64,000 nt of DNA. Source: Sediminibacterium sp. C3. Its GTDB lineage: Bacteria > Bacteroidota > Bacteroidia > Chitinophagales > Chitinophagaceae. The notes under the pieces were generated by a model. That model saw nothing but the letters and a program-made list of their open reading frames with translations, was not told the origin of the DNA and did not search any database. Numbering within the stretch: position 1 is the first letter of the stretch; each line of letters starts with the position of its first letter. The stretch is from NCBI RefSeq assembly GCF_000508085.1, contig NZ_KI669560.1, positions 1 to 64,000 of the forward strand. Reading direction: 5' to 3'. The translations under genes and the position numbers were made by a program. Below, piece by piece: positions 15,423 through 26,363 of this stretch.

Positions 15423-17466
15423 TTATTTTTTGGTAGCTACTTTGTATAGAATGCCCGCCATTGCCGTAAAGAATATTGTTCCTAAAACGAAATAGCCGCC
15501 CTCTGAAAGCATTTGTACCAGATTGTGCTCCTGACTTACGGCAGCAAGGAATTTTTCTCCTCCGGAAGAACCCGCAATAAAGGCAATTACCACACCAGCT
15601 ACTGCACCGCCTGCCACTAACCCTGTTGCAAACAAATTGCCCTTGCCCAGTTCCTCTTCTTCTGCACTTATCTGAACATTTTCTTTCTTCTGTTTCATTT
15701 CCACAATGCCTCTGATAGCACCTCCCAAAAAGATAGGCAAAGTAGTGGCCAGCGGCAGGTATGCTCCCACCGCAAAACTCAAGGACTTAATGCCACAGAG
15801 TTCCATGGTTACGGCAAGAAATACACCTGCAAAAACATATTGCCAATCCAAGTTCTGAGAGAGAATACCTTTAATTAAAGTAGCCATTAGTGTAGCTTGT
15901 GGCGCTGGATATTTTTCTGTTCCAATAGCATGATTAATGCCCTGGCTCAGCATTTCCGTGCTGGGTTTATCTAAAAACTTAACGGTTAATCCTATCACAA
16001 TAGAAGATACAATGGCCCCAACAAACAAAGCAATCTGCTGATTGCGTGGAGTAGCACCTACAATGTATCCGCTTTTTAAATCCTGCGAAGTGGCTCCTGC
16101 ATTGGCTGCTGCAATACAAATCATACCGCCAACCACCAATACCAGTGGTTCAAAACTTTGACCAGTCCAGCCTACGCTTAAGAAAATCAAACTGGTTCCC
16201 ATCACCGTTGCAATGGTCATACCACTAATAGGGTTATTGGAAGAACCAATCAATCCAACAATTCTGGAAGATACGGTTACGAAAAGCGCACCAAATAAAA
16301 TCACCAACACGCCAATCAATAATTTCTGTAAAATACTATCGCCCGGCACTTGTGGCAATACAGTAATTAACAAGATTAATCCTACTGCTCCCAATCCTAC
16401 TATTTTCAAACTCAAATCTCTTTCGGTTCTTGCAATTGTGCCTGCGTTGCCGCCGCTCTCTGCTTTTAAAGATGCTACAGAACCTTTCACCGATTTTACA
16501 ATCGTAGGAATCGTTTTTATTAAGGTAATGATACCACCTGCTGCCACCGTACCGGCTCCAATCTGTCTGATATAAGCATAATAAATGGCAGAAGAATAAT
16601 CGGCAAATGTATGTGCTACCGGATCCCATCCCCCTTTACCACCTGCTACTGCCATATCTGCTAGATAGCCCAGTTTTACCAACTGTGCGGCAATCACATC
16701 TGGTGGAACCAAAGTAGAAAACAAAGGAATAAATACCAGCCAGCTCAACACGCCACCTGCTACCAATACGCCCCCGATTTTTGGACCAATGATATAACCC
16801 ACCCCTAAGTACTCAGGAGTAATTTCACCACTCACTTTAGCAGAAGGAAAAAATTTATTGATCTGCTGCGTAGCATAATAAGGGGTCTCTGCAATTACAT
16901 GCAATACTTTTTGCAAAAGCGCATATACAAATGCAACTCCCAGTCCCCAGAAAGCGGTCTTGGCAAAATCACCTCCCTTCTCTCCTGCTTTCAATACATC
17001 GCCGCAAGCCGTTCCTTCAGGGTAAGGCAGGTTATCGTGTTCGTTTACTATTAAAGCTTTGCGTAAAGGCACCATCAATAAGGTTCCCAATAATCCCCCT
17101 ACAATCGAAAGAATCAGAATAGTGAGATAATTAAAATAAGAAGCACTATCCGGTGCGGATAAAAATAAAAATCCAGGTAGGGTAAATGCCACACCCGCTG
17201 CAATGCTTTCCCCTGCAGAGCCTGTAGTCTGAATGATATTATTTTCTAAAATGGTAGTTTTAAAAACTTCTTCCCAGGGTGATTGCAATCACCGCTATAG
17301 GTATAGACGCCGATACGGTTAAGCCTGCTTTCAAAGCCAGGTACACCGTGGCTGCACCAAAAATTACACCAAATAAACTACCTACTAATATGGACTTAAC
17401 GGTTAGCTCCGGCATATTGGATTCAGGAGCCACAAAGGGTTTGAATTGCTTGGTTGGTTGCGACAT
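15423..17466 (-). pseudogene. OPT-family oligopeptide transporter, frameshifted near the N-terminus
   Basis: Frame one (17466-17260) gives the N-terminal 65 residues with [28 protein letters not shown]. Frame two (from about 17270 to 15423) continues with KTTILENNIIQTTGSAGESIAAG and the rest, some 12-16 membrane helices of the OPT family. The frames meet near 17257-17270 at a T5/A4 stretch, where one base fewer or two more restores continuity. OPT proteins import peptides with protons. It lies 19 bases after the POT transporter gene and may share its transcript. Because the remainder is perfectly conserved, sequencing error is a good alternative to true inactivation. Confidence 0.88.
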
Positions 17467-17484
17467 AATTGGGGGTATTTAAAA

Positions 17485-18984
17485 TTAATCCATCATTTTT
17501 TTCAACTTGCTGGCAATGATAAACAGGATCAACGAAGCCGTTCCTGCCATTACCACAAACATCATGAAGTAGTCGTATAAATTGGTGATGGCAAAGCCTA
17601 ATACATAAGTTGTCTTTCCATCCGGATACAAGGCACTCAATACACCGGCCAGTTTATTGGCAAATGCATTGGCCGTAAACCAAACCGCCATTAACAGTGA
17701 AGCAAACTTGATAGGAGCCAGCTTATTTACCAATGACAATCCTATGGGTGACAAACAAAGCTCACCGCTGGTATGCATAAAGTACATGCCTGTCAGCCAC
17801 ATCATACTCACTTTCACTCCTGGCTGCACATCCTTCACACCAAAAGCAATCCACAAATAGCCAACTGCCAGTAAAAACAGACCCAACGCCATTTTCATAG
17901 GAGAAGAAGGTTCTTTCTTACCCATTTTTAACCACAGGAAGGCAAAAACAGGAGCGAGAATCACTACAAACGTGGAGTTCAATGATTGAAAGAAACTGGC
18001 CGGAATTACAAAGAATCCCAGGTCACGGTTGGTTTGCTCTTCTGCAAAAAAAGTAAGGGATGCACCTGCCTGCTCAAAAGCACTCCAGAAGAAAATCACA
18101 AAGAAGGAAACAGTAAAAATTACCGCTACTTTTTTCTTTTCCAGTGCCGTCAGGGTTTTATCGGAGAATACAATAAAAGCAATCAGCAGAATACTCACAA
18201 TTAACAGATAGAATAAGTAACTGAATATTTTTACGTCGGCATAAATCAAGCCAATACAAATCAATGAAAAGACCAGGAGGGAACCCACAATAAATGCAGG
18301 TTTCAAAAACTTAGCAGGAGCATTTTCAGGGGTCAATCCTAAAATTTTTCCCTGCGGATCCAATACGTATTTATTGTGCAGAAACTGCAGGGTGGCTACT
18401 CCCAAGAGCATTCCAATCCCCCCGGCTAAAAATGCCCATTTAAAATCGGCGGGATTGCCCGTATCGCCTACCAGTCCACAGACAAAAGGCCCCAATGCCC
18501 CACCCACATTGATTCCCATGTAGAATATGGTATAGGCTGAATCGGTTCTGCTATCTCCTTTTGCATACAACTGACCTACCAGTGAAGAAATATTGGGTTT
18601 AAAAAATCCATTTCCCGCAATCATGAAACCCAGGCCCGAAAAGAAAAGCCAGGCAGATGCATCCGGATTGGAATTGTATAGTGCACCACAAAAAAACAAG
18701 ATGAATTCTCCAATCGCCATTAAAATACCCCCCATTAAAATGGAGCGCTTATTGCCCCAGTAACGATCGGCCACATAACCTCCCACCAAAGGTGTCAGGT
18801 AAATCAGTCCGGTATAACTGCCATATAAATTAGAGGCAAATACTTTATCGAACATCAGCGCCTTGGTCATGAACAATACCAGGATGGCGCGCATGCCATA
18901 GTAGTTAAACCGTTCCCACATTTCAGTAGCGAACAAAACATAGAGTCCTTTCGGATGGCCAATGGATTTGGTCTTCTCAGTCAT
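17485..18984 (-). CDS. POT/PTR2-family proton-dependent peptide transporter
   Basis: A 499-residue MFS protein when started at ATG 18984 (M24 of the longest frame); ATG 18993 is also possible. The POT signature is visible at the N-terminus, ATEMWERFNYYGMRAILVLFMT with the ExxER proton-coupling motif, followed by GGYVADRYWGNKRSI and a second motif in FTIFYMGINVGGALGPF-like form. There are about 12-14 hydrophobic helices. It imports di- and tripeptides and is followed by an OPT peptide transporter, so the pair looks dedicated to peptide uptake. It is divergent from purD with a short shared upstream region. Confidence 0.93.
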   Translation of the reverse strand: MTEKTKSIGHPKGLYVLFATEMWERFNYYGMRAILVLFMTKALMFDKVFASNLYGSYTGLIYLTPLVGGYVADRYWGNKRSILMGGILMAIGEFILFFCGALYNSNPDASAWLFFSGLGFMIAGNGFFKPNISSLVGQLYAKGDSRTDSAYTIFYMGINVGGALGPFVCGLVGDTGNPADFKWAFLAGGIGMLLGVATLQFLHNKYVLDPQGKILGLTPENAPAKFLKPAFIVGSLLVFSLICIGLIYADVKIFSYLFYLLIVSILLIAFIVFSDKTLTALEKKKVAVIFTVSFFVIFFWSAFEQAGASLTFFAEEQTNRDLGFFVIPASFFQSLNSTFVVILAPVFAFLWLKMGKKEPSSPMKMALGLFLLAVGYLWIAFGVKDVQPGVKVSMMWLTGMYFMHTSGELCLSPIGLSLVNKLAPIKFASLLMAVWFTANAFANKLAGVLSALYPDGKTTYVLGFAITNLYDYFMMFVVMAGTASLILFIIASKLKKMMD

Positions 18985-19063
18985 AGCAAACATTTTCGTT
19001 ATTGGCTCAAAATAGTAATAAAAATGAAAGGGATAGGTTATTTTCGCAACCAATTTAGTCTAC

Positions 19064-20350
19064 ATGAATATTCTTTTATTAGGGAGCGGAGGACGCGAAC
19101 ATGCATTGGCCTGGAAAATGGCCCAGAGTCATCACTGTGATCAATTGTATATAGCGCCCGGAAATGCTGGCACGGCAGGGTTTGGAACGAATCTCAATAT
19201 TTCGGTTACCGATTTTGAGGCCATCAAAAAAACCTGCATAGAAAAAGAAATTCATATGCTGGTGGTTGGGCCAGAAGAACCACTGGTAAAAGGCATCTAC
19301 GACTTCTGCAAGAACGATGAAGCCTTACAACATATCATTGTAGTTGGCCCCTCCAAAGCCGCTGCGCAATTAGAGGGCAGCAAAGCTTTCAGTAAGAAAT
19401 TCATGGAAAGACAGGGCATCCCTACGGCCAGTTATGCGGAGTTTACGGCTGATAATTTTGAAGCAGGGAAAGCCTATATTCAGCAGCATTCCCTACCCGT
19501 GGTGTTAAAAGCAGACGGACTGGCTGCAGGAAAAGGGGTAGTAATTGCCAATTCTACCCAGGAAGCACTGGACTGTTTCAGCGAAATGATTTTGCAGAAA
19601 CAATTCGGGGCTGCCAGCGAAAAAGTGGTGATTGAATCCTTCCTGAAAGGAATTGAAGTAAGTGTTTTTGTATTAACCAACGGCTCGGCTTACCATATTA
19701 TCGGACATGCCAAAGATTATAAGCGCATTGGCGAAGGCGATACCGGATTAAATACCGGTGGCATGGGCTGTGTTAGCCCGGTGCCCTTTATGGACGCGGC
19801 TTTCATGCAAAAAACCGAAGACAGAATCATACGTCCAACCGTGGAAGGCCTTGCCAAAGAAGGACTGGAATACCATGGCTTTATCTTCTTTGGCTTAATG
19901 AATGTAGGCGGAGAGCCCTTTGTAATTGAGTACAATTGCCGCCTGGGCGATCCTGAAACCGAAGTGGTATTGCCCAGACTGCAGACCGACCTGGTGGCTT
20001 TATTCGCGGCCATGGACAATGGCACCCTGGAAGATGCCAATATCAGTTTTGATCCACGCAGTGCCGCCACTATTATGGCCGTTAGCGGGGGGTATCCGGG
20101 TAATTATGCAAAGGGAAAAACCATTGAACTGCCCGCTACTGCTGAGATTCCGAAAGATACCCTTGTATTTCATGCAGGAACTATTTCCAGCGGAGATCAG
20201 GTTTTAACAAATGGTGGCAGGGTTTTAGCTGTTACTGCCTATGGAGAAAATATCGGAGATGCCGTTGCCAAATCTAAGCAGACCCTTGAAAAAATCAGTT
20301 TCGAGGGAATGTACTACAGAAATGATATTGGCTTTGAATTCCCTTGTTAA
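19064..20350 (+). CDS. purD: Phosphoribosylamine-glycine ligase
   Basis: A 428-residue GARS enzyme, the second step of purine synthesis, joining glycine to 5-phosphoribosylamine with ATP. It starts MNILLLGSGGREHALAWKM, has the ATP-grasp core with LPVVLKADGLAAGKGVV, GDTGLNTGGMGCVSPVP and YNCRLGDPETEVVLPRL, and a normal length. The gene stands alone, divergent from the POT gene and upstream of the rod-shape operon. Nothing unusual was seen. Confidence 0.97.
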   Translation: MNILLLGSGGREHALAWKMAQSHHCDQLYIAPGNAGTAGFGTNLNISVTDFEAIKKTCIEKEIHMLVVGPEEPLVKGIYDFCKNDEALQHIIVVGPSKAAAQLEGSKAFSKKFMERQGIPTASYAEFTADNFEAGKAYIQQHSLPVVLKADGLAAGKGVVIANSTQEALDCFSEMILQKQFGAASEKVVIESFLKGIEVSVFVLTNGSAYHIIGHAKDYKRIGEGDTGLNTGGMGCVSPVPFMDAAFMQKTEDRIIRPTVEGLAKEGLEYHGFIFFGLMNVGGEPFVIEYNCRLGDPETEVVLPRLQTDLVALFAAMDNGTLEDANISFDPRSAATIMAVSGGYPGNYAKGKTIELPATAEIPKDTLVFHAGTISSGDQVLTNGGRVLAVTAYGENIGDAVAKSKQTLEKISFEGMYYRNDIGFEFPC

Positions 20351-20414
20351 TTCCACTATTTTCAAGCACCTTTGTACACATTGCAATTCTAATTTTTAAG
20401 AACCGAACCATACA

Positions 20415-21440
20415 ATGGGATTATTTAATTTTTTTACACAGGAAATAGCCATGGATCTGGGTACTGCCAATACCCTGATTATTCATAACGACGATGTGGT
20501 GGTGAACGAGCCCTCTATTGTGGCATTGAACCGAAACAACATGAAAGAAGTGTTGGCGGTGGGCAAGAAGGCATTGATGATGCACGAAAAAACACACGAA
20601 AGTATTCGTACCATTCGTCCATTAAAAGACGGCGTTATTGCCGACTTCAACGCAGCGGAGTTAATGATCCGCGAGTTGATGAAAATGATTTATCCAAAGA
20701 AACCATTGTTTCCTCCAAGCTGGAGAATGGTAATTTGTATTCCATCTTCTATCACCGAAGTAGAAAAGCGTGCCGTTAGAGACAGTGCTGAACAGGCGGG
20801 TGCAAAAGAAGTATACATGATTCACGAACCCATGGCTGCTGCCTTGGGTATTGGTATTGACGTAGAAGAGCCGGTTGGTAATATGATTATTGATATTGGT
20901 GGTGGTACAACGGGTATAACGGTAATTGCCTTGGCAGGTATTGTATGCGATCAGAGTATTCGTATTGCAGGAGATGAATTTACTGCAGACATCATGGAAG
21001 CATTAAGAAGATACCATAGCTTATTAATTGGTGAGCGTACTGCAGAGCAAATTAAAATTAATGTGGGCGCTGCAATGAAAGATTTAGATAATCCGCCGGA
21101 TGATATGCCGGTAAATGGTCGTGACCTTGTAACCGGTATTCCTAAGCAAATCATGGTAAGCTACCAGGAAATTGCTGAAGCATTGGATAAAAGTATTTTC
21201 AAAATAGAAGAAGCCATTTTAAAAGCATTGGAAACAACGCCTCCTGAGTTGGCTGCAGATATTTACCGTAGGGGATTATACCTGACGGGTGGCGGAGCTC
21301 TCTTACGTGGTCTGGACAAGCGTTTGAGCGCGAAAATCAAATTGCCTGTTCATGTTGCCGACGATCCATTGAAAAGTGTGGTGAGAGGTACAGGACTGGC
21401 TTTGAAAAATTACCAGCGTTTTCCATTTATCATGAGATAG
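20415..21440 (+). CDS. mreB: Rod shape-determining actin-like protein MreB
   Basis: A 341-residue bacterial actin. It shows the ATP-binding phosphate 1 loop AMDLGTANTLI, phosphate 2 loop IIDIGGGTTGITVIAL and the adenosine motif LTGGGALLRGLDKRL. It opens with an amphipathic MGLFNFFTQEIA that can bind the membrane. MreB filaments organise cell wall elongation. It leads the operon mreB-mreC-mreD-PBP2-rodA, whose genes are spaced by only a few bases or overlap. Confidence 0.97.
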   Translation: MGLFNFFTQEIAMDLGTANTLIIHNDDVVVNEPSIVALNRNNMKEVLAVGKKALMMHEKTHESIRTIRPLKDGVIADFNAAELMIRELMKMIYPKKPLFPPSWRMVICIPSSITEVEKRAVRDSAEQAGAKEVYMIHEPMAAALGIGIDVEEPVGNMIIDIGGGTTGITVIALAGIVCDQSIRIAGDEFTADIMEALRRYHSLLIGERTAEQIKINVGAAMKDLDNPPDDMPVNGRDLVTGIPKQIMVSYQEIAEALDKSIFKIEEAILKALETTPPELAADIYRRGLYLTGGGALLRGLDKRLSAKIKLPVHVADDPLKSVVRGTGLALKNYQRFPFIMR

Positions 21441-21455
21441 AACTGCGAATAGGCA

Positions 21456-22304
21456 TTGAAAAATATTTACCTGTTCATACGGCAATACTTTAATTTCCTC
21501 AGCTTTCTGCTGCTGCAAATTCTTTGTATTGTGATGCTGAGCAATTCCAGCAAAACGCACGAGACTTATTTCTCCGGAATTACTTTTGAAGTAACGGGTT
21601 ATTTCAATAAGCATTATGCCAACCTGCAACAATACTTTCAATTAAAAGAAACCAATCAGCGACTGGCTGCCGAAAATTCCCGATTAAGAAATGCATTAAC
21701 GAGCAATTTCGTTTCACCCGATACTACTGCGCTTCAGATTACTGATACTTCTTACCGGGATACATTGGGCAGAAACAGAAAATTCATTTATCTGCCTGCC
21801 AAAGTAATTGGCAACTCTTACACTTTACAGAACAATTATCTGATGCTCGAGAGAGGAGAAAACCAGGGCATTAAAAAAGGAATGGCCGTTGTAGGACCAG
21901 ATGGAATTGTGGGTGTGGTAGTAGATGTGTCGGCCAATCTGAGTAAAGTAATGAGTCTGTTGCACAGAAACAGCAAGGTTTCAGCCATGTTGAAAAAAGA
22001 CAATACCACCGGTAGCATAGAGTGGGACGGAGCAGATCCTTCCTTGCTGATTTTAAGAAACGTATCTAAAAGTGCCAAAGTGGTAAAAGGAGATACGGTT
22101 TTAACCAGCACCTATTCTGCCAACTTCCCTTCGCATTTAATGATTGGAAGAGTGGCTTCCATAACCGAAGATCCGGCTACCAATTACTATACACTGAAAA
22201 TTAAAACCGCTACGAATTTCTTTACCGTTCAAGACGTAGATGTTATTTACAATACCCGATACAACGAACAAATAGAACTGGAAAATCGCAATAAGAATCA
22301 ATGA
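21456..22304 (+). CDS. mreC: Cell shape-determining protein MreC
   Basis: A 282-residue protein with one N-terminal membrane helix (FNFLSFLLLQILCIVML), a coiled coil in LQQYFQLKETNQRLAAENSRLRNA, and the two-barrel periplasmic MreC domain with RGENQGIKKGMAVVGPDGIVGVV. MreC links MreB and the elongation synthases on the periplasmic side. It starts 15 bases after mreB and its last four bases overlap mreD. Confidence 0.93.
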   Translation: MKNIYLFIRQYFNFLSFLLLQILCIVMLSNSSKTHETYFSGITFEVTGYFNKHYANLQQYFQLKETNQRLAAENSRLRNALTSNFVSPDTTALQITDTSYRDTLGRNRKFIYLPAKVIGNSYTLQNNYLMLERGENQGIKKGMAVVGPDGIVGVVVDVSANLSKVMSLLHRNSKVSAMLKKDNTTGSIEWDGADPSLLILRNVSKSAKVVKGDTVLTSTYSANFPSHLMIGRVASITEDPATNYYTLKIKTATNFFTVQDVDVIYNTRYNEQIELENRNKNQ

Positions 22305-22831
22305 GTAATTTGTTAACCAATATATTCAGATTTGCCTTTTTTATTCTGTTACAGGAATTTGTACTGAATAAGATTCCTGCATTGCATCAGTTCATTGTGC
22401 CTTCCTTGTATTTTTTATTCATTCTTTGGCTGCCTTTTAAAATGGGCAGATGGGGTGTATTGGTACTATCATTCCTGTTTGGTCTTACCATGGATTTTTT
22501 TACAGGAACCATGGGTTTACATGCCGCTGCCTGTACTTTAATTGGCTATATCCGTCCCTTTCTGTTGAGCTTATTGATTCCTCAGGAAACAACCGAACAG
22601 AGCTATGTAGAACCCAGCATCAAAAGCATGGGTTGGGCGCCTTTCGGCCTTTATGTAGGCCTGCTTACTTTTGTACACCACTTTTACCTGGTGCTTTTAG
22701 AATGGCTGCAGTTCGGCAGTTTTGGGTATTTCCTGGGAAAAGTAGCAGGAACTACCGGCATCAGTTTGCTGCTGATTTTTTTAACAGAGCTTTTATTTAA
22801 CAGAAAAGCCAAGTACAGAACCAATAGCTAA
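22301..22831 (+). CDS. mreD: Rod shape-determining membrane protein MreD
   Basis: A 176-residue protein with about five membrane helices, no soluble domain, and an ATGA overlap with mreC. Size, hydrophobicity and position between mreC and PBP2 identify it as MreD; the family is poorly conserved in sequence. It belongs to the elongasome. Confidence 0.87.
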   Translation: MSNLLTNIFRFAFFILLQEFVLNKIPALHQFIVPSLYFLFILWLPFKMGRWGVLVLSFLFGLTMDFFTGTMGLHAAACTLIGYIRPFLLSLLIPQETTEQSYVEPSIKSMGWAPFGLYVGLLTFVHHFYLVLLEWLQFGSFGYFLGKVAGTTGISLLLIFLTELLFNRKAKYRTNS

Positions 22832-22902
22832 AATTATTCCCGCAAACAACCCTGCAGATTGCTTAATTTCACGCTGTCAAAACCATTGACAGTTTCCTGC
22901 AT

Positions 22903-25011
22903 ATGTCCGTATTTAATCAAAGCCGTGGAAGGGTTATCCAAATTATTATCGGGGCTGTATTTATAGTTATTACCGCTCAGCTCATTAACCTGCAGATTTT
23001 TTCTTCTCAATACAAACTGGCTGCAGAAAACAATGCCATTTATCGGAAAATTATTTACCCCGACAGAGGCATTATTTTCGATCGTAAAAAAAGAGCATTA
23101 CTCGAAAACACGATTAGCTTTGATTTAGTAGTTACCCCAGCTGAATCTAAAGGCACTGACACAGCTACGCTCTGCGCCATTCTGGGTATTGATACTGCAG
23201 AATACAAAAAGAGAATGCTCGACGCCATCTTTAAAAACACAAGGGTACGTCCCAGTATTTTCGAGCCCTTGTTAACGCCGGATCTCTATGCAAAGCTTAC
23301 AGAAAACATGTATAAGTTTCCGGGCTTTGTGTTGAGTGAACGTTCTGTAAGAACTTATCCCTTTAATACAGCTGCACAACTGCTGGGCTATATTGCGGAA
23401 GTAGATACCGCTTACTTAAGAAAGAATAAACACCTGGGATACGAAATGGGCGACTATGCAGGAATGAGTGGACTGGAGAAAACCTATGAGTCGGTACTGA
23501 TGGGGCAAAGAGGAATTAAAAGATTTATCAGAGACAATAAAAGCCGCATACAGGGCCCTTATGAAAATGGCATTTTTGATACCATACCTGTTGCTGGCAG
23601 AAACCTGTACACCAGCATTGATGTAGAAGTACAACAACTGGCAGAACAATTATTACAGAATAAAATTGGAAGTGCAGTGGCCATCAATCCGCAAACAGGA
23701 GGCATTATCAGCATGGTTTCGAGCCCTACTTATAATCCGAATGTGCTTACTGGAAATGCCCGAAGAAAGAACTGGGGAAGAATGGTAATGGATACCGCCA
23801 AACCCATGTACAATCGCGCCATCAAAGGACAGTATCCTCCGGGTTCAACTTTTAAACCACTGGGCGCCTTGGTGGCACTAGATCAAGGATTAATTACTTC
23901 TGATTATGGTATTGGTTGCTCGGGCGGTTATGGGGCATGTGGTGGCGTATACGTAAGATGTGAACATAGCAATGCAGGGCATGCTGCCAATTTAAGACTG
24001 GCATTGGCCAATTCCTGCAACTCTTATTTTTCTGATGTTTTTAGAAAAGCATTGGATAATAAAAAATGGGGCAACCCCAATCAGGGCTATTTAAAATGGA
24101 AAGAATACATGAATGCTTTTGGTTTGGGTAGAAGACTAGAAGTAGACTTGCCTAGTGAAGACAAAGCCAATATTCCAGATACCAGTGTGTACAATCGCTT
24201 TTTTGGCGGAGCCAGAAGATGGAACAGTTGCAGTGTGCTTACCCTTGGTATTGGACAGGATAAAATGACGGCTACTCCCTTACAAATGGCCAACCTGATG
24301 TGCATCATTGCCAACAAGGGATATTATTATCCTCCCCATTTTGTGGACAGCATTGAAAATGAAAGAATAGAAGATACTTCCTTTTTAAATAAATACCGAA
24401 CCAAACATACCGTAACCAATATTTCCGATAGAGACTATCAGGCGGTAAACGATGGCATGCATGATGTAACCGTATATGGTACGGCATCTCATATTAAAAT
24501 TCCAGGGGTTGAATACTGTGCCAAAACAGGAACAGCCCAAAACCCACACGGAAAAAACCACTCTTTGTTCGTAGCATTTGCGCCCAAAGACAATCCTAAA
24601 ATTGCTGTAGCTGTAGTAGTGGAAAATGGAGGGTATGGATCAGTAGCTGCAGGACCCATTGCGGGATTAATCATGGAGAAATTCCTGAATGACACTTTAA
24701 GTACAGCAGGTAAAGCAACTGCGGAAAGAATCACCAATATGGATCTGGTTCCACAGGCTATTAAAAACTGGTACACACGAAAAGATGCAGAGAGAGCAGC
24801 CCGCCTGGCTAAACTGGCATTGGAAGAAGCTGCTGAAAAAGAAGAAGCAGAGCCCAACAGGGAAGCGCCTAAAAACAATACGGAAGCAATTCTGGAACAA
24901 GGAAGTAAGCCGGTTGGTAACAAAAAAGACAGTACGGAAAAATATAAAATCAAAGCTGCTCTGTTGATTTCTGAATCTAAAAAGAAAAAAATGGAGGGCA
25001 GAAGACAATGA
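22903..25011 (+). CDS. mrdA: Penicillin-binding protein 2, elongation transpeptidase
   Basis: A 702-residue class B PBP. It has an N-terminal membrane anchor (IIIGAVFIVITAQLI), a dimerisation region, and the transpeptidase domain with the active-site STFK in PPGSTFKPLGALVAL, SCN in NSCNSYF and KTG in CAKTGTAQNPHG. It cross-links peptidoglycan together with RodA, encoded next with a 4-base overlap. The C-terminal ~75 residues after IKNWY form a charged, Lys/Glu/Ala-rich tail (ERAARLAKLALEEAAEKEEA) of likely helical type, longer than in many PBP2 proteins. A short inverted repeat CTGTCAA/TTGACAG at 22874-22892 precedes the gene. Confidence 0.96.
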   Translation: MSVFNQSRGRVIQIIIGAVFIVITAQLINLQIFSSQYKLAAENNAIYRKIIYPDRGIIFDRKKRALLENTISFDLVVTPAESKGTDTATLCAILGIDTAEYKKRMLDAIFKNTRVRPSIFEPLLTPDLYAKLTENMYKFPGFVLSERSVRTYPFNTAAQLLGYIAEVDTAYLRKNKHLGYEMGDYAGMSGLEKTYESVLMGQRGIKRFIRDNKSRIQGPYENGIFDTIPVAGRNLYTSIDVEVQQLAEQLLQNKIGSAVAINPQTGGIISMVSSPTYNPNVLTGNARRKNWGRMVMDTAKPMYNRAIKGQYPPGSTFKPLGALVALDQGLITSDYGIGCSGGYGACGGVYVRCEHSNAGHAANLRLALANSCNSYFSDVFRKALDNKKWGNPNQGYLKWKEYMNAFGLGRRLEVDLPSEDKANIPDTSVYNRFFGGARRWNSCSVLTLGIGQDKMTATPLQMANLMCIIANKGYYYPPHFVDSIENERIEDTSFLNKYRTKHTVTNISDRDYQAVNDGMHDVTVYGTASHIKIPGVEYCAKTGTAQNPHGKNHSLFVAFAPKDNPKIAVAVVVENGGYGSVAAGPIAGLIMEKFLNDTLSTAGKATAERITNMDLVPQAIKNWYTRKDAERAARLAKLALEEAAEKEEAEPNREAPKNNTEAILEQGSKPVGNKKDSTEKYKIKAALLISESKKKKMEGRRQ

Positions 25012-26354
25012 CAAAGAATAAAAGCATTTCACAGGGGATAGACTATCCGGTTATCTGGCTTTATGCTTCATTGGTAGCCATTGGCATCCTCTGCATTTTC
25101 ATGGTAGAATACAGAGAAGGGGTAAATGTTTTTAGTTCCTTTATTGGAGGTAAAACCAATTACAGCAAGCAATTGTTTTTTGCAGGCTTCTGCGTGCTGG
25201 TTGCAACTTTCATCCTCTTAACAGACAGTAAACTCTTTACCGCTTTTGCCAATCTGATGTATGTATTTGGCTTGTTGCTAATGGTGGCCACTTTTGTGAT
25301 TGGTAAAAATATCAATGGATCTAAAAGCTGGATTCCTTTGGCAGGAGGCTTTAACCTACAGCCTGCAGAACTCTGTAAAATATTTACTGCCCTGGCTTTG
25401 GCCAAATTTTTATCGAGACAGGAAATTGATTTCAGCAAACTGAAATACCAGTTAATCGGCGGTGCCATTACTTTGGCGCCCGCAGTGCTTTCTATTTTAC
25501 AACACGAATTAGGACTTGCCCTGGTATATACTTCTTTCTTAATTGCCATGTACAGGGAGGGATTGCCTGCTCAAATTCTGATTATCGGATCTTCTTTTGG
25601 CGCACTGGTGATTGCCTCTTTAATCATTGAACCCAATACCCTGTTGATTGCTTTAAGTGTAATTGCCGTTTTTCTTATTTACATCGCCAGAAGACAGGCA
25701 AAAAGAAATAAAGGAGTCATCACTATCATTTTCATCGCCTGGTTAATCAGTGCAGGGACTCAAAGATTTGTTATCCCCTATATTTTCAACAATGTGCTGG
25801 AGTGCTACCAGAGTACCCGGATCTACAGCATGGTGGGCAAGGATTACAATTGCGCAGACAATGTAAAGTCGATGAAGAAACAACAGACGGGAAATGAAAA
25901 AGCACCCAGAAAACCAGACGACTATAATGTTCGCCAAAGTAAAATTGCCATTGGCTCCGGAGGCTTTACCGGGAAGGGTTTCCTGAAAGGCACTCAAACC
26001 CGTGGAAAATATGTACCCGAACAACATACCGATTTTATCTTCACTTCACTGGGAGAAGCATTCGGATTTTTAGGTTGCTTCTTCTTCCTGATTTTATACA
26101 TCGCACTCTTATTCAGAATTGTACGAATTGCTGAAAGACAGCGAAGTACTTTCAGCAGGGTTTATGCATACAGTGTAGTTAGTATTTTCTTTTTCCATAT
26201 AGCAGTAAATGTGAGTATGACCATTGGGTTGTTTCCGATTGTAGGTATTCCCTTGCCGTTGATTAGTTACGGAGGTTCTTCCTTACTCACTTTTACCATT
26301 TTGATTTTTATTTTATTAAGACTGGATGCAGACCGCCAGATGGTGCTGCGCTAA
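25008..26354 (+). CDS. rodA: Peptidoglycan glycosyltransferase RodA
   Basis: A 448-residue SEDS-family membrane protein with about ten helices. Family motifs are visible: GSKSWIPLAGGFNLQPAELCKI near residue 105, QHTDFIFTSLGEAFGFLG, and the C-terminal GIPLPLISYGGSSLL. It polymerises lipid II at the elongation site with PBP2. A long periplasmic loop around residues 265-310 contains two cysteines (ECYQS, YNCAD). It overlaps PBP2 and ends the rod operon. Confidence 0.95.
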   Translation: MTKNKSISQGIDYPVIWLYASLVAIGILCIFMVEYREGVNVFSSFIGGKTNYSKQLFFAGFCVLVATFILLTDSKLFTAFANLMYVFGLLLMVATFVIGKNINGSKSWIPLAGGFNLQPAELCKIFTALALAKFLSRQEIDFSKLKYQLIGGAITLAPAVLSILQHELGLALVYTSFLIAMYREGLPAQILIIGSSFGALVIASLIIEPNTLLIALSVIAVFLIYIARRQAKRNKGVITIIFIAWLISAGTQRFVIPYIFNNVLECYQSTRIYSMVGKDYNCADNVKSMKKQQTGNEKAPRKPDDYNVRQSKIAIGSGGFTGKGFLKGTQTRGKYVPEQHTDFIFTSLGEAFGFLGCFFFLILYIALLFRIVRIAERQRSTFSRVYAYSVVSIFFFHIAVNVSMTIGLFPIVGIPLPLISYGGSSLLTFTILIFILLRLDADRQMVLR

Positions 26355-26363
26355 TTGAATATT